64,000 nt of DNA from an uncultured Clostridia bacterium (GTDB lineage: Bacteria; Bacillota; Clostridia; Christensenellales; Borkfalkiaceae), in the NCBI GenBank assembly GCA_934247935.1, contig CAKQKE010000004.1, positions 129,282-193,281 of the forward strand, written 5' to 3'. Below are positions 1 to 8,761 of this stretch, piece by piece (the first letter of the stretch is position 1; each line of letters opens with the position of its first letter). Below the pieces are notes generated by a model that had not been told where the DNA came from, did not search any database, and saw only the letters and a list, made by a program, of their open reading frames with translations. The translations under genes and the position numbers were made by a program.

Positions 1-2541
1 GTTAAATTAAACATTTTGCATGACAAATATTACATGGTGTTTGAAAGCGTGTCGGCTTGTTTTTATTTGTTTATAAACGGCAAATATGTGGGTTATAGCG
101 CGCGCGGGCAGTGCATGACCGAGTTTGATATAACGCCGTATATGAAAATCGAAAACGATATTAAAGTTGTGGTGCTGGATAGGTGCGCCTTGTCTTATAT
201 AAGTGCGATAAAACCCGTTCGACCGTTCGGAATTACGGGCGATGTGTATATTTTAAATCGTCAATCGGGGCATTTGACAAACTATTCGGTTGTACCTGAA
301 TGTATCGACGGTATGTGGAAAATTTATTTCAACGGCGACGAAGAGACGGAAGTCAGACTCTTTGACGATAAGCGTGAAATAGACAAAAAAACTGGCAAAA
401 AATTAACTTTTGAAATAGAAAAACCCAAAACATGGAGTAGCGAACAGCCATATTTATACAAAGTTTTACTACACTGCAAAAGCGAATATATTGAAGAAAA
501 AATCGGGCTGACAGACGTAAAGACCGAGGGTCAGGACCTGATTGTAAACGGTAAAAAAATCTTTTTAAAAGGGGTTGTGCGTACCCCGTTTACAGCATAC
601 GGTTGCTTTGAAAATGACAAAACGCTATGTAAAGACGTGATAAGAATTAAACAGTGCGGCATAAACGCGGTATATTCGCCCTATTATCCCGCAAATCCCG
701 GATTGAGTAAACTTTGCGATAAATACGGGCTTTATCTAATCGAGTCGGTTGAAGTCAATTATGCCAACGGCGATTGTCTTACAAGAGTGCCTTACGGCGG
801 AATAAAATCGCTGATTAACTGTAAAGATTTTGAAAAAGCCTCTTTATCACGTATCGAATACGCAAAGGAAAGAGATAAAAACAGGACGAGTGTAATTATG
901 TGGTCGTTGGGTGGAATGATGCAATCGTCAAACGCAAAAGCAATTAAATTAAATAGCGAAACGGCGTTTACACTCGACGAAAAATTGATGATTGAAGGCG
1001 AAAAAACAAACAATTTTGTTCCGTATGAAAATTATTTTCACGACGGTGGCAAAGACGTAAATAAAATAACAAACGTCGACACAAGCGAAATTATAAATAA
1101 AAATTCTGAAAATTTAAGCGAAGTAAACGAAATATACAAAGCAGAGAAGAAGCGACTTTTTATGTCGTTTAATTATTGTTTTGATATCGATAACGACAAA
1201 GAAAACTGCGCCGTGATTGCGACTCGGGATGAGTCTTATATTGCCGGAAACAAGCCGACGATTTTGTTTACCGACGTGTTTTCGATGAGCGGAATACATT
1301 GTTTAAACGAGGACGGAAATAATTTGGCGGGCGTTTTTCCGTGTGAATTTATATATTTAAAAAACAAGACAAACACGTTTTACGGACTGTACGATAAGGA
1401 AGCAAAACGTTATTCGTCGATGCTTAAAAATATGCTGAATGTCTATTTTCCGATAGACGTATTGCGTAAAGATGACAGGTTTATAGTAAAAAACAACAAT
1501 AAATTTGTCGATGGAAAAAATTATAGAGGCAAATGTTATATAAAAGTCGACGGCAAACAAGTCGACGGAATTAACATCGACGTTTCAAGTTTAAGTAGCG
1601 GCGAAAGTAAAGAAGTAAAAATCGACCTTGAAAAATACAAAGGCAATTTCGTGTGTGCCGATTTCGTTTTGAAAGAATTGACTTACGGCACAAGTGTGGT
1701 AAAACAGTTTATTTTAAGCGACAGCATTACAATCTACAAGCCGTTGTCTTATACCTCGGTGCAGTTGTACGGGAACGTGATGAATTGTAATCGTTGCAGC
1801 GTAAAATTTTCAGACAACGGTTTGATTTCGGGTATTTCTTCCGGGAACAAAAAATATGTTGTGGGCGAAATGTCTTTTTGCGTTGCTCGTCCGCCTATAA
1901 ATAAAACCGAAGAATATATTTCAGATAGCGAAAAATTAAGCGACGTAAAATTTGTTGCAAAAAAAATCAAAAGCGAAGCCAATGTTCTTTACGTAAACGG
2001 GGTATTATTTCGTCAAAGCATGGCAGCACTTTTAAAAGTGGATTTAGAGTATTCGTTTTTCGACAATGGCACGATAATAATAAAAGTCAAGCCGACTCTA
2101 CCCGATTATATCGACGGGTTGTATAGATTCGGTTTAATTATTCCGCTGTGCGGGAAATTTAAAAAAGTCGCTTATTTTGGGAGGGGTAAAGACGAGTGTT
2201 ATTTCGGCGAAGAGGGTTTTAATTCGCTCGGCGAGTACGAGTGCGACATAAAAAACCTAAACGAGAAAATGCCGATATTCAAAGAGAGCGGAAGCCGGAC
2301 CGACGTGAGAAAAATTACGTTTTTCAAAAAGCGTGACAAGATAAACTTTTACGTCGACTATCCGATTTCGTTTAAAGCGCAACTCGGCGTGATTAAGACT
2401 AAAAAATGTCTTTTTGTCCGCAAGAAAAAAGTGTGTTATTTAAATTTGGATTTTTGCATGTCGGGCAGAATAGGCAAATACGTCGAAGAGGGCAAAATGG
2501 AAAATAAAACCTCTTGCTACACTCTCACAATAGAAGTGTAA
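1..2541 (+). CDS. LacZ-type GH2 family protein, N-terminus cut by window edge, catalytic residues lost
   Basis: The frame is open from base 1, so the gene begins upstream. By comparison with E. coli LacZ about 115-130 residues are missing. What remains follows LacZ order: the end of the jelly-roll sugar-binding domain (NGKYVGYS, EFDITPY), the immunoglobulin-like domain, a TIM-barrel region (CDKYGLYLIES, RDKNRTSVIMWSLG) and a C-terminal small-chain-like domain. The active site is wrecked. The acid/base motif LGNES of LacZ reads LGGMM (codons 910-921), so Glu is Met. The nucleophile motif ILCEYAHAMG reads ILFTDVFSMS (Thr at 1270-1272). The NAVRCSHYP substrate motif reads NAVYSPYYP. The 840-codon frame is otherwise intact, so this is probably a pseudoenzyme or carbohydrate-binding derivative rather than a decayed gene. 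Family fold is confident; any function is unknown. Confidence 0.8.
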   Translation, partial: VKLNILHDKYYMVFESVSACFYLFINGKYVGYSARGQCMTEFDITPYMKIENDIKVVVLDRCALSYISAIKPVRPFGITGDVYILNRQSGHLTNYSVVPECIDGMWKIYFNGDEETEVRLFDDKREIDKKTGKKLTFEIEKPKTWSSEQPYLYKVLLHCKSEYIEEKIGLTDVKTEGQDLIVNGKKIFLKGVVRTPFTAYGCFENDKTLCKDVIRIKQCGINAVYSPYYPANPGLSKLCDKYGLYLIESVEVNYANGDCLTRVPYGGIKSLINCKDFEKASLSRIEYAKERDKNRTSVIMWSLGGMMQSSNAKAIKLNSETAFTLDEKLMIEGEKTNNFVPYENYFHDGGKDVNKITNVDTSEIINKNSENLSEVNEIYKAEKKRLFMSFNYCFDIDNDKENCAVIATRDESYIAGNKPTILFTDVFSMSGIHCLNEDGNNLAGVFPCEFIYLKNKTNTFYGLYDKEAKRYSSMLKNMLNVYFPIDVLRKDDRFIVKNNNKFVDGKNYRGKCYIKVDGKQVDGINIDVSSLSSGESKEVKIDLEKYKGNFVCADFVLKELTYGTSVVKQFILSDSITIYKPLSYTSVQLYGNVMNCNRCSVKFSDNGLISGISSGNKKYVVGEMSFCVARPPINKTEEYISDSEKLSDVKFVAKKIKSEANVLYVNGVLFRQSMAALLKVDLEYSFFDNGTIIIKVKPTLPDYIDGLYRFGLIIPLCGKFKKVAYFGRGKDECYFGEEGFNSLGEYECDIKNLNEKMPIFKESGSRTDVRKITFFKKRDKINFYVDYPISFKAQLGVIKTKKCLFVRKKKVCYLNLDFCMSGRIGKYVEEGKMENKTSCYTLTIEV

Positions 2542-2711
2542 AATTTTTATATCGGAGGCGTGGGGAATGTAAAACAGGGAAAAGTTTTAATAAAGCGGCA
2601 TAACAACGCAAAACTTGCCGTACAATGTAAAAGTTAGGACAAATTCAAAGTAAGACTAAACAGTTTTTGCAACAAGAGAGGCAAAATTAGTTAGTAATAA
2701 CTGCATACAGG

Positions 2712-2740
2712 TTGACAATAATTTTATACAATGGTAAACT
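2712..2740 (+). promoter_or_regulatory. Sigma-A-type promoter for the RmlB-like gene
   Basis: TTGACA at 2712-2717, a 17-bp spacer and TAAACT at 2735-2740. The expected transcript start leaves a leader of only about 17 nt before the ATG at 2764, and that leader has no clear Shine-Dalgarno sequence. Confidence 0.65.
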
Positions 2741-2763
2741 TATAGAAAAAACGGAAACACAAA

Positions 2764-3723
2764 ATGGCAAATTATTTAATAACGGGCGGTGCGGGTTTTA
2801 TCGGCAGTAATTTTTTAAACGCGTGCGTAAAAAAATACAAAGAGGACAATTATATTTGTCTCGACGCGCTGACTTATGCGGCTAATCTCAACTCGTTGCA
2901 AACGATAAAAAGTTGTGACAATTTTAAATTTATCCATGGCAATATTTGCGATAAGCGGCTTGTCGAAGAGATTTTTTTCAGCGAAAAAATCGACTATGTG
3001 ATAAATTTTGCCGCCGAATCGCACGTGGATAACAGCATAAAAAATCCTTCGGTTTTCATCGAAAGCAATGTGGTCGGTACGCAAGTTTTACTTGACGCGT
3101 CGAAAAAATATGGTATAAAAAGGTTTCATCAGGTAAGCACAGACGAAGTATATGGCAGTGGGGAAGTTGCCGCTAAAGAAGATGCGGCGTTAAATCCATC
3201 GTCGCCGTATGCTGCGTCTAAAGCGGGTGCGGATTTGCTTGTGCTTTCATATAAAAAGACTTTCGGTTTACCGATAACGATATCGAGAAGTTGCAACAAC
3301 TACGGCAAAAATCAACACTGTGAAAAATTTATTCCGCATATGATTATGCTTGCAGAAGAAAACAAGCCGCTCACGGTGTACGGCGATGGAAGCAACAAAA
3401 GAAACTATTTGCATGTCGACGACAACGTAAGGGCGATTGATTTAATTGTGAGAAAAGGCGCGACGGGCGAGGTGTACAACGTGGGTTCGCATGACCGATA
3501 TTCAAATATCGACGTTGCAAAAAAAATACTTAAACTTATGGGAAAAAATCAGGATTCGATAAGTTTTGTAAAAGACAGGGCCGGGCACGATTATATGTAT
3601 ACAATGGACGATAACAAAATTAAAAATCAACTCGGTTTTTGTCCCGAAGCCGATTTTAACGACGGTTTAATTCAAACGGTAAATTGGTATTTATCTAACA
3701 AAAATCAATGCTTTACAAAATAA
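2764..3723 (+). CDS. rfbB: dTDP-glucose 4,6-dehydratase (RmlB/RfbB family)
   Basis: This is an extended short-chain dehydrogenase of 319 residues that converts dTDP-glucose to dTDP-4-keto-6-deoxyglucose, a step towards rhamnose and other deoxysugars for cell-surface glycans. The NAD-binding GGAGFIG lies at residues 8-14. The catalytic Thr-Asp-Glu triad typical of RmlB is at 126-128 (STDEVYG), and the YxxxK pair is Tyr149/Lys153. The SCNNYG and YGDG(S/x)xxR(N/D)(Y/W)xHVDD-type substrate motifs follow. It stands alone: no rmlA, rmlC or rmlD is next to it, so the pathway partners must be elsewhere. A near-consensus promoter precedes it and a hairpin terminator follows. The family call is strong; exact substrate could be another nucleotide sugar. 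Confidence 0.88.
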   Translation: MANYLITGGAGFIGSNFLNACVKKYKEDNYICLDALTYAANLNSLQTIKSCDNFKFIHGNICDKRLVEEIFFSEKIDYVINFAAESHVDNSIKNPSVFIESNVVGTQVLLDASKKYGIKRFHQVSTDEVYGSGEVAAKEDAALNPSSPYAASKAGADLLVLSYKKTFGLPITISRSCNNYGKNQHCEKFIPHMIMLAEENKPLTVYGDGSNKRNYLHVDDNVRAIDLIVRKGATGEVYNVGSHDRYSNIDVAKKILKLMGKNQDSISFVKDRAGHDYMYTMDDNKIKNQLGFCPEADFNDGLIQTVNWYLSNKNQCFTK

Positions 3724-3746
3724 GGATAAACGCATTTTAAAAGCGG

Positions 3747-3783
3747 GCGGCAACGGTTTGTTGTCGCTTATTTTTTATTTTTA
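3747..3783 (+). terminator. Rho-independent terminator after rfbB
   Basis: An 8-bp stem (GCGGCAAC with GTTGTCGC, one G-T pair) with a GGTTT loop, followed by a long T-rich run, 24 bases past the rfbB stop. Confidence 0.8.
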
Positions 3784-3805
3784 AGGGTGGTGATTTTGGG
3801 TCGAT

Positions 3806-3843
3806 TGTCGGCTTTGCAAAATACGTATTATGTAAAAACGGCA
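3806..3843. repeat. TACGTA palindromic repeat, copy 1
   Basis: Imperfect inverted repeat around ATACGTAT at 3821-3828; the right half reads GTAAAAACGGC as in the other copies. It lies just past the rfbB terminator, upstream of spoVT. Confidence 0.65.
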
Positions 3844-3938
3844 AAAAGTATAAAAATTGAGTCTTTAAAGGTATAATTTTCCGCAATTTACAAATAAATA
3901 CTATTAGCATTTATATAGTCGAGGACGGATTAGTTTAC

Positions 3939-3971
3939 GTCATGCAGTCATTCGCGTTTTCGCGGCATGAC
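3939..3971 (+). other. Hairpin in the untranslated region before spoVT
   Basis: GTCATGC (3939-3945) pairs with GCATGAC (3965-3971), with an inner CGCG-TTTT-CGCG stem (3953-3964). GTCAT at 3947-3951 can also pair with ATGAC, so two alternative folds share the 3' arm. It sits about 30 bases before the spoVT ribosome site. Confidence 0.5.
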
Positions 3972-4009
3972 AGAGGTTTCGTTCGGCTAAAAACAGTAAA
4001 GGAGTAAAT

Positions 4010-4558
4010 ATGAAAGCAACGGGAATTGTAAGAAGAATTGACGAGTTAGGCAGGGTAGTAATACCCAAAGAAATCAGAAAAACTTTAAGAATTAAAGAGG
4101 GCGACCCATTGGAGATATATACCGACAGAGACGAATTACTATTTAAAAAATATTCGCCGATAGCAAGTTTTGAAAATTATTCCGAGGGTTTTACTAAAAG
4201 TTTAAATGCAGTGTCGGAAAAAGCCGCCGTCATTTGCGATACCGACACGGTTGTCAGCGCGACCGGCAACGGTTGTAAAGATTTAATAGGTAAAACCATA
4301 TCGGACGAACTTGAAAAAATCATTCGTCAACGCAAAAGCGTGTTGATAAATTCCGGAGATAGCGAAGAGGGTGTAAAGATAGTTAAAGGTGACGAAAATA
4401 TTTATTTCGGGCAGGTTATCGTGCCAATACTGAGCGGCGGCGATTGTCTCGGCGTGGTTGTTTTGGCGGATAAAAAGAAAGACGAAAAAATCACGGGAGA
4501 GGATTTAAAACTTGCTCAAATGAGCGCAGAACTTATTGCTAATTTGATTTACGGTTGA
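4010..4558 (+). CDS. spoVT: SpoVT-type transition-state/sporulation transcription regulator
   Basis: A 182-residue protein, matching SpoVT of B. subtilis in size and layout. Residues 1-50 are the AbrB/MazE-type swapped-hairpin DNA-binding domain (start MKATGIVRRIDELGRVVIPK, then EIRKTLRIKEGDPLEI). Residues about 55-180 are a GAF-like domain expected to sense a small molecule and hold the tetramer together. In the family it tunes forespore gene expression under sigma-G. The start is set by GGAG 7 bases upstream. It heads a run with a SpoVB-like flippase and mazG, the same order as spoVT-yabM-yabN in B. subtilis. I could not identify a convincing sigma-G promoter. AbrB itself is a less likely identity because AbrB lacks the GAF-like half. 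Confidence 0.9.
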   Translation: MKATGIVRRIDELGRVVIPKEIRKTLRIKEGDPLEIYTDRDELLFKKYSPIASFENYSEGFTKSLNAVSEKAAVICDTDTVVSATGNGCKDLIGKTISDELEKIIRQRKSVLINSGDSEEGVKIVKGDENIYFGQVIVPILSGGDCLGVVVLADKKKDEKITGEDLKLAQMSAELIANLIYG

Positions 4559-4602
4559 TAAGATTTGCCGACAAAAATTATATATTTAATCAATTATAAA
4601 AT

Positions 4603-4638
4603 GCCGTTTTTGCTCAATACGTATTGAGTAAAAACGGC
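4603..4638. repeat. TACGTA palindromic repeat, copy 2 (near-perfect 36-bp palindrome)
   Basis: Two 18-base arms meet between 4620 and 4621 with a single mismatch. It ends 7 bases before the start codon of the flippase gene, so a folded transcript would occlude the initiation region. Confidence 0.8.
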
Positions 4639-4645
4639 AATACAT

Positions 4646-6160
4646 ATGAAAAACGATAAGAATTTACTGTTAAAAAACGCCATTACGGTGTCGATTGGCG
4701 GCTTTATGGCAAAGGTGCTCGGTGCGGTGTACAGAATACCGCTTACAAACATACTCGGCAGCGAAGGTATGGGGCTTTATCAAATGGTGTTTCCTTTGTA
4801 TTGCGTGCTTCTCACGATTTCGTCTACGGGGTTGCCGTCGAGCATATCTAAAATAATTTCCGAAGGTAATTCCGCCGAAACGGTATTGAAAAAATCAAAA
4901 AAGTTTTTCGGATTGATAGGTTTTTTCGGTACGCTTTTTATGTGTTTGTTTTCTGGTTTTATCTCACGGATTCAAGGCAATGTAAATGCGTGGGGCGGGT
5001 ACGTCGCACTTGCTCCCGCCGTTTTTTTTGTTTCGTTGATTTCTTGTCTGCGCGGTTTTTTTCAGGGGATCGAAAATATGCGCCCGACGGCAACTTCGCA
5101 GATTGTCGAGCAAGTAGTAAAACTTGTTTTGGGGCTTGCATTTTCGCTACTGTTTAAGGAAAACATATTTTTGTCGGTGACGATGAGTGTTGCGGCGGTA
5201 AGCGTGAGCGAGGCGGTTGCGTTTATGTATCTGACAATTGAAAAAAATAAATTTGTCGCGCGCAATTCGGGTAAAAATAAATTGACCGCTTCCCTCAATA
5301 ATGATGGGTTTGCCGAAAGTGTTTATACGACAAACGAAAAAACAATAAACTGTGTAATGGGAACAAGAGAAGACGTGGCAACCGTTGGTGAAATAATGGA
5401 AACTGTCGACGACGCAATCGATAACAAAATTATGTCAACAAAAAAAGGAAATGCAATATCGGTAAAAAGGTTGATTGCCGTTGTTTTTCCCGTAACGCTG
5501 ACTTCGGTTTTAATACCGTTGTCGAGAGTGCTTGACAGTTTTTTAAGTATCAACATAATTTCAACTTACTCGAGTCGGGCAACAAAATTGTACGGTTTGT
5601 ATTCCGGCGGGATCGAGTCGATTATAGGCGTACCCGTCTCGATTTGTTACGGCATACCTGTTGCGCTTATACCCATAATGTCGTCTGCGGTTAAAAAAGG
5701 AGACATTGAGAGAAGTAAAAAAATAGCGAAATCGGCAATATTATACACTTTAATTTTATCGTGCGCCTTTGCGGCGGGCGTTGCGGTATTTTCTCATGTG
5801 GCTGTAAAAATTTTATATTTTGCGCTTGATTCACAAAGCAAAAGCATACTTGAGCGCTTATTAAAATTTTCGTCGCTTTCAATCGTTTTTTTGTCGTGTG
5901 TACAAACTTTCAACGCTATCAAAATAAGCGAAAACAAACTTTATTTGCCGTCGATATTTTTGTTCGTCGGCATAGCGGTAAAGACTGTTGCACTGTTAGT
6001 TTTGTTGCCTGACCCCGAAATTAACATTTTTGCAGTGGCTATTTCGGATATTTTGTGCTATTTTGTTGCTTGTTTTTGCAATTTGGGGTATTATATTACC
6101 GAAAACGTAAGAAGAAAACGAAAAATTATACCTTTAAAAACAAAAATCGAAACGCTGTAA
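4646..6160 (+). CDS. SpoVB/MurJ-like lipid-linked saccharide flippase (MOP superfamily)
   Basis: A 504-residue polytopic membrane protein of the polysaccharide/lipid II flippase group. The N-terminus (NAITVSIGGFMAKVLGAVYR, then IPLTNILGSEGMGLYQM) is the signature of the SpoVB/YabM family, which exports lipid-linked wall or spore-cortex precursors. About 12-14 hydrophobic segments are visible. Between the two bundles, residues about 205-275 form an unusually long hydrophilic loop rich in Asn, Thr, Glu and Asp, which I would not expect in YabM. Position after spoVT matches yabM. No ribosome site is visible; the near-perfect TACGTA palindrome occupies the place where it should be, so translation may be coupled to or gated by that structure. 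Confidence 0.82.
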   Translation: MKNDKNLLLKNAITVSIGGFMAKVLGAVYRIPLTNILGSEGMGLYQMVFPLYCVLLTISSTGLPSSISKIISEGNSAETVLKKSKKFFGLIGFFGTLFMCLFSGFISRIQGNVNAWGGYVALAPAVFFVSLISCLRGFFQGIENMRPTATSQIVEQVVKLVLGLAFSLLFKENIFLSVTMSVAAVSVSEAVAFMYLTIEKNKFVARNSGKNKLTASLNNDGFAESVYTTNEKTINCVMGTREDVATVGEIMETVDDAIDNKIMSTKKGNAISVKRLIAVVFPVTLTSVLIPLSRVLDSFLSINIISTYSSRATKLYGLYSGGIESIIGVPVSICYGIPVALIPIMSSAVKKGDIERSKKIAKSAILYTLILSCAFAAGVAVFSHVAVKILYFALDSQSKSILERLLKFSSLSIVFLSCVQTFNAIKISENKLYLPSIFLFVGIAVKTVALLVLLPDPEINIFAVAISDILCYFVACFCNLGYYITENVRRKRKIIPLKTKIETL

Positions 6161-6238
6161 AATGCGTTAATTGCAAGGCGACCGATTGATAGATTTAAGT
6201 TTTTAACGAAATTATTTTTAATTGAAGGAGCATGCCGT

Positions 6239-7645
6239 ATGAAAATTACTCTTGTGGGTCTCGGATGTAATAAGGGAGACCTGAGTGTGAGGGCAAAAGA
6301 GGCGATTACGTCCGGAGCGAAAACTATTTTACGCACTGCGCTTGCGCAAAGCGCGCAGTCGGTGAAAGATTGCGGCGTGGAATATTCGTCGCTCGATTAC
6401 ATATACGAGAAATCGAGAAACTTCGATACTTTAAATAAAAATCTCGCCCAAGCGGTTTTGAAAGAAAGCGCGACAAGCGACGTCGTTTACTGTGTGGACG
6501 GCGACGTAAACGATGACAATTCTTGCCGGATTATAATGTCGAAACACAAAAATTTCGAGATAATTCACGGCATAAGTAAAAGCGAGTACGCTGTGGGAAA
6601 AAGCGGCAACGGAATGCTTTTTTCGGTTTCGGCTTATTCGGTTGATTCAATAAAAACAGCCGCTTATCCGCTCGTTGTTTACGATATAGACAGCAAAATT
6701 CTGGCGAGCGAAGTAAAACTGAAATTGTTTGAATTTTACGGCGAAGAGGCTATGATTACGTTGTACGTATGCGGTAAAACCGTCAAGACTCAACTTTATA
6801 CGCTCGATATGTACGACGGATACGACTATATGACGATGATAAGAATCGACGAGCCGCCGCTTACACAAAAGCACAGATATTCGTTTACCGATTTAATGGA
6901 AGTAATAAAATATTTGCGCACCGAAAACGGTTGTCCGTGGGATAAAGTACAAACTAAAGAAAGTTTGCGTCCCGCATTAATCGAAGAATGTTACGAACTT
7001 ATCGACGCAATAAATAAAAACGACGAAGATGCAATGCAAGAAGAAATCGGCGACGTGTTGATGCAGGTTGTTTTTCATTCGGTATTGGCTGAAGAGAGAA
7101 GGTCGTTTACCGTTGACGACGTAATTACCGGAATATGCGAAAAATTAATTTCACGGCACACGCACGTGTTTGGTACGGACACCGCAAATAGCCCCGACGA
7201 AGTGCTTAAATTATGGGACGAAAACAAGAGTAAAGAAAAGAAATATTCTTCCGCAACCGAATATTTACAAGCCGTTCCGCAGTGTTTCCCCGCGGCTTTA
7301 AGGGCTCAAAAAGTGGGTAAACGTGCGGCTAAATATAACTTTGATTTCGAAAATGTCGAGCAAATTTTTTCTAAAATAACGGAAGAGATAAACGAAGTGC
7401 GTTCGGAAATCAATAAAGGCGATGAAAATTCTTTAAAAGAAGAGTGTGGCGATTTGCTGTTCAGTTGCGTCAATGCGGTTAGGTTTCTGGGAGTAGATTG
7501 CGAGGAGTCTCTCAATATTTCTACGCAAAAATTTATCGACAGATTCGGCAAAATAGAGCAAGCGGCAAAACGCGACGGGAAGGAATTGAAAGACTTATCC
7601 GCAAAACAATGGGACGATTATTACAATGAAACTAAAAAGCATTAA
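6239..7645 (+). CDS. mazG: YabN-type MazG nucleoside triphosphate pyrophosphohydrolase
   Basis: A 468-residue protein with two halves. Residues about 1-215 correspond to the tetrapyrrole-methylase-like domain of YabN but are degraded: the family GxGPGD motif reads GLGCNKGD and the PGHP-type loop reads VDGDVNDD, so methylase activity is doubtful. Residues about 225-465 hold two MazG all-alpha units. The first carries the metal-binding EExxE and ExxD motifs (LIEECYELIDA, EEIGDVLMQ) and CPWDKVQT; the second repeats the pattern (EEINEVRSEI, EECGDLLF). The enzyme removes non-canonical or excess nucleoside triphosphates. It follows the flippase, as yabN follows yabM. The dusB start lies inside its last 20 bases, indicating translational coupling. 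AAGGAG sits 6 bases before the start. Confidence 0.87.
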   Translation: MKITLVGLGCNKGDLSVRAKEAITSGAKTILRTALAQSAQSVKDCGVEYSSLDYIYEKSRNFDTLNKNLAQAVLKESATSDVVYCVDGDVNDDNSCRIIMSKHKNFEIIHGISKSEYAVGKSGNGMLFSVSAYSVDSIKTAAYPLVVYDIDSKILASEVKLKLFEFYGEEAMITLYVCGKTVKTQLYTLDMYDGYDYMTMIRIDEPPLTQKHRYSFTDLMEVIKYLRTENGCPWDKVQTKESLRPALIEECYELIDAINKNDEDAMQEEIGDVLMQVVFHSVLAEERRSFTVDDVITGICEKLISRHTHVFGTDTANSPDEVLKLWDENKSKEKKYSSATEYLQAVPQCFPAALRAQKVGKRAAKYNFDFENVEQIFSKITEEINEVRSEINKGDENSLKEECGDLLFSCVNAVRFLGVDCEESLNISTQKFIDRFGKIEQAAKRDGKELKDLSAKQWDDYYNETKKH

Positions 7646-8570
7646 AATAGGTGACGTGATTACAAGTAACAACGTGTTTGTCGCGCCGCTTGCGGGTTAC
7701 AGCGATTTTGCGTTCAGAAGTATTTGTTATTCGATGGGTGCGGCTGTGTGCTATACCGAAATGGTGAGCGCGAAAGGGCTGTGTTATAACAACGAAAATA
7801 CCGTTGACCTATTGTATACGACTGATGCCGAAAAGGTAAAAGCGGTGCAGATTTTCGGCAGCGAACCCGAATTTATGCGCATGGCATGCGAAAGCGAACA
7901 ACTTGAAAAATTTGATATCGTCGATATAAATATGGGTTGTCCGGTGGATAAAATATATTCTTCGGGCGAGGGCAGCGCGTTGCTTAAAAACGTCAATCTT
8001 GCCGCAAATATAATAAACGTATGCTGTAAAACGGGCAAAACGATAACCGTTAAGATAAGAATAGGTGTTAAAAAAGAAGACAATGTGGCTGTCGAATTTG
8101 CCAGGATGGCAGAAGACAACGGGGCGCAAGCGATTACAGTTCACGGCAGAACGAGGGAAGATTTTTATCAGGGCGAAGTCGATTTCGATACCATTGCGAA
8201 AGTAAAGCAATCGGTAAAAATACCCGTCATAGCAAACGGCGGAATTTTCAGCGTAAATGACGCGGAAAACATGTTTGACAAAACGGGTTGCGACGGTATT
8301 ATGCTTGCGCGCGGAGCGATATACGACCCGAGACTTATTCAAAAAATACTTTACGGCAAAACGGACGCAGATATGTATTCGATGATAATAAAACATATCG
8401 ATTTGCTTAAAAGCAGGTATGACGATAAATTCGTAGCGGTGACCATGCGTAAACAACTTGCGGCGTATTTACGCGGAGTGCGCGGAGGTAAAGAAGCCAA
8501 AATGAAAATTTTTGCCGCAACAGACACAAACACAATAAAAGAAATTTTAAAAGAAGTACAGTTTAATTAA
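7626..8570 (+). CDS. dusB: tRNA-dihydrouridine synthase, DusB family
   Basis: A 314-residue FMN-dependent TIM-barrel enzyme that reduces uridine to dihydrouridine in tRNA D-loops. Visible signatures are PLAGYSDFAFR near the N-terminus, the catalytic-cysteine segment DINMGCPVDKI followed by EGSALLKN, the HGRTREDFYQG motif, and the phosphate-binding NGGIF and CDGIMLARGA loops. A helical RNA-binding tail follows from about residue 240. The ATG overlaps the end of mazG by 20 bases and there is no independent ribosome site, so expression probably depends on the spoVT-flippase-mazG transcript. Confidence 0.92.
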   Translation: MKLKSIKIGDVITSNNVFVAPLAGYSDFAFRSICYSMGAAVCYTEMVSAKGLCYNNENTVDLLYTTDAEKVKAVQIFGSEPEFMRMACESEQLEKFDIVDINMGCPVDKIYSSGEGSALLKNVNLAANIINVCCKTGKTITVKIRIGVKKEDNVAVEFARMAEDNGAQAITVHGRTREDFYQGEVDFDTIAKVKQSVKIPVIANGGIFSVNDAENMFDKTGCDGIMLARGAIYDPRLIQKILYGKTDADMYSMIIKHIDLLKSRYDDKFVAVTMRKQLAAYLRGVRGGKEAKMKIFAATDTNTIKEILKEVQFN

Positions 8571-8761
8571 TTTGTTTCGTGTTGTTTAGTTGAGTTGTAT
8601 ACTCGGTTTCAGGGCTCTTGAAAGTTGCGGCTTCGGCTTTTAAATTAAGATTAATTTTACTAAATATTTAGTTAATTTAAAATATAAGAAAGTGAAAGAA
8701 TGTCTTTGTTTGCACTTTTTCGACGTTGAATACATACTTATACTTTAGGGCTTTGTGCGGT

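Noticed and set aside
1..2541. Pseudogene status for the LacZ-like gene
   Set aside because: There is no stop or frameshift in 2.5 kb and the replaced active-site residues sit in otherwise conserved surroundings, which fits a pseudoenzyme better than decay.
4603..4638. parS or dif-like chromosome site
   Set aside because: The palindrome is centred on TACGTA and does not match the parS TGTTNCACGTGAAACA or dif sequences; its frequency is also too high.
7809..8456. 215-codon minus-strand reading frame inside dusB
   Set aside because: Antisense shadow of dusB; composition is typical of reverse-frame translation.
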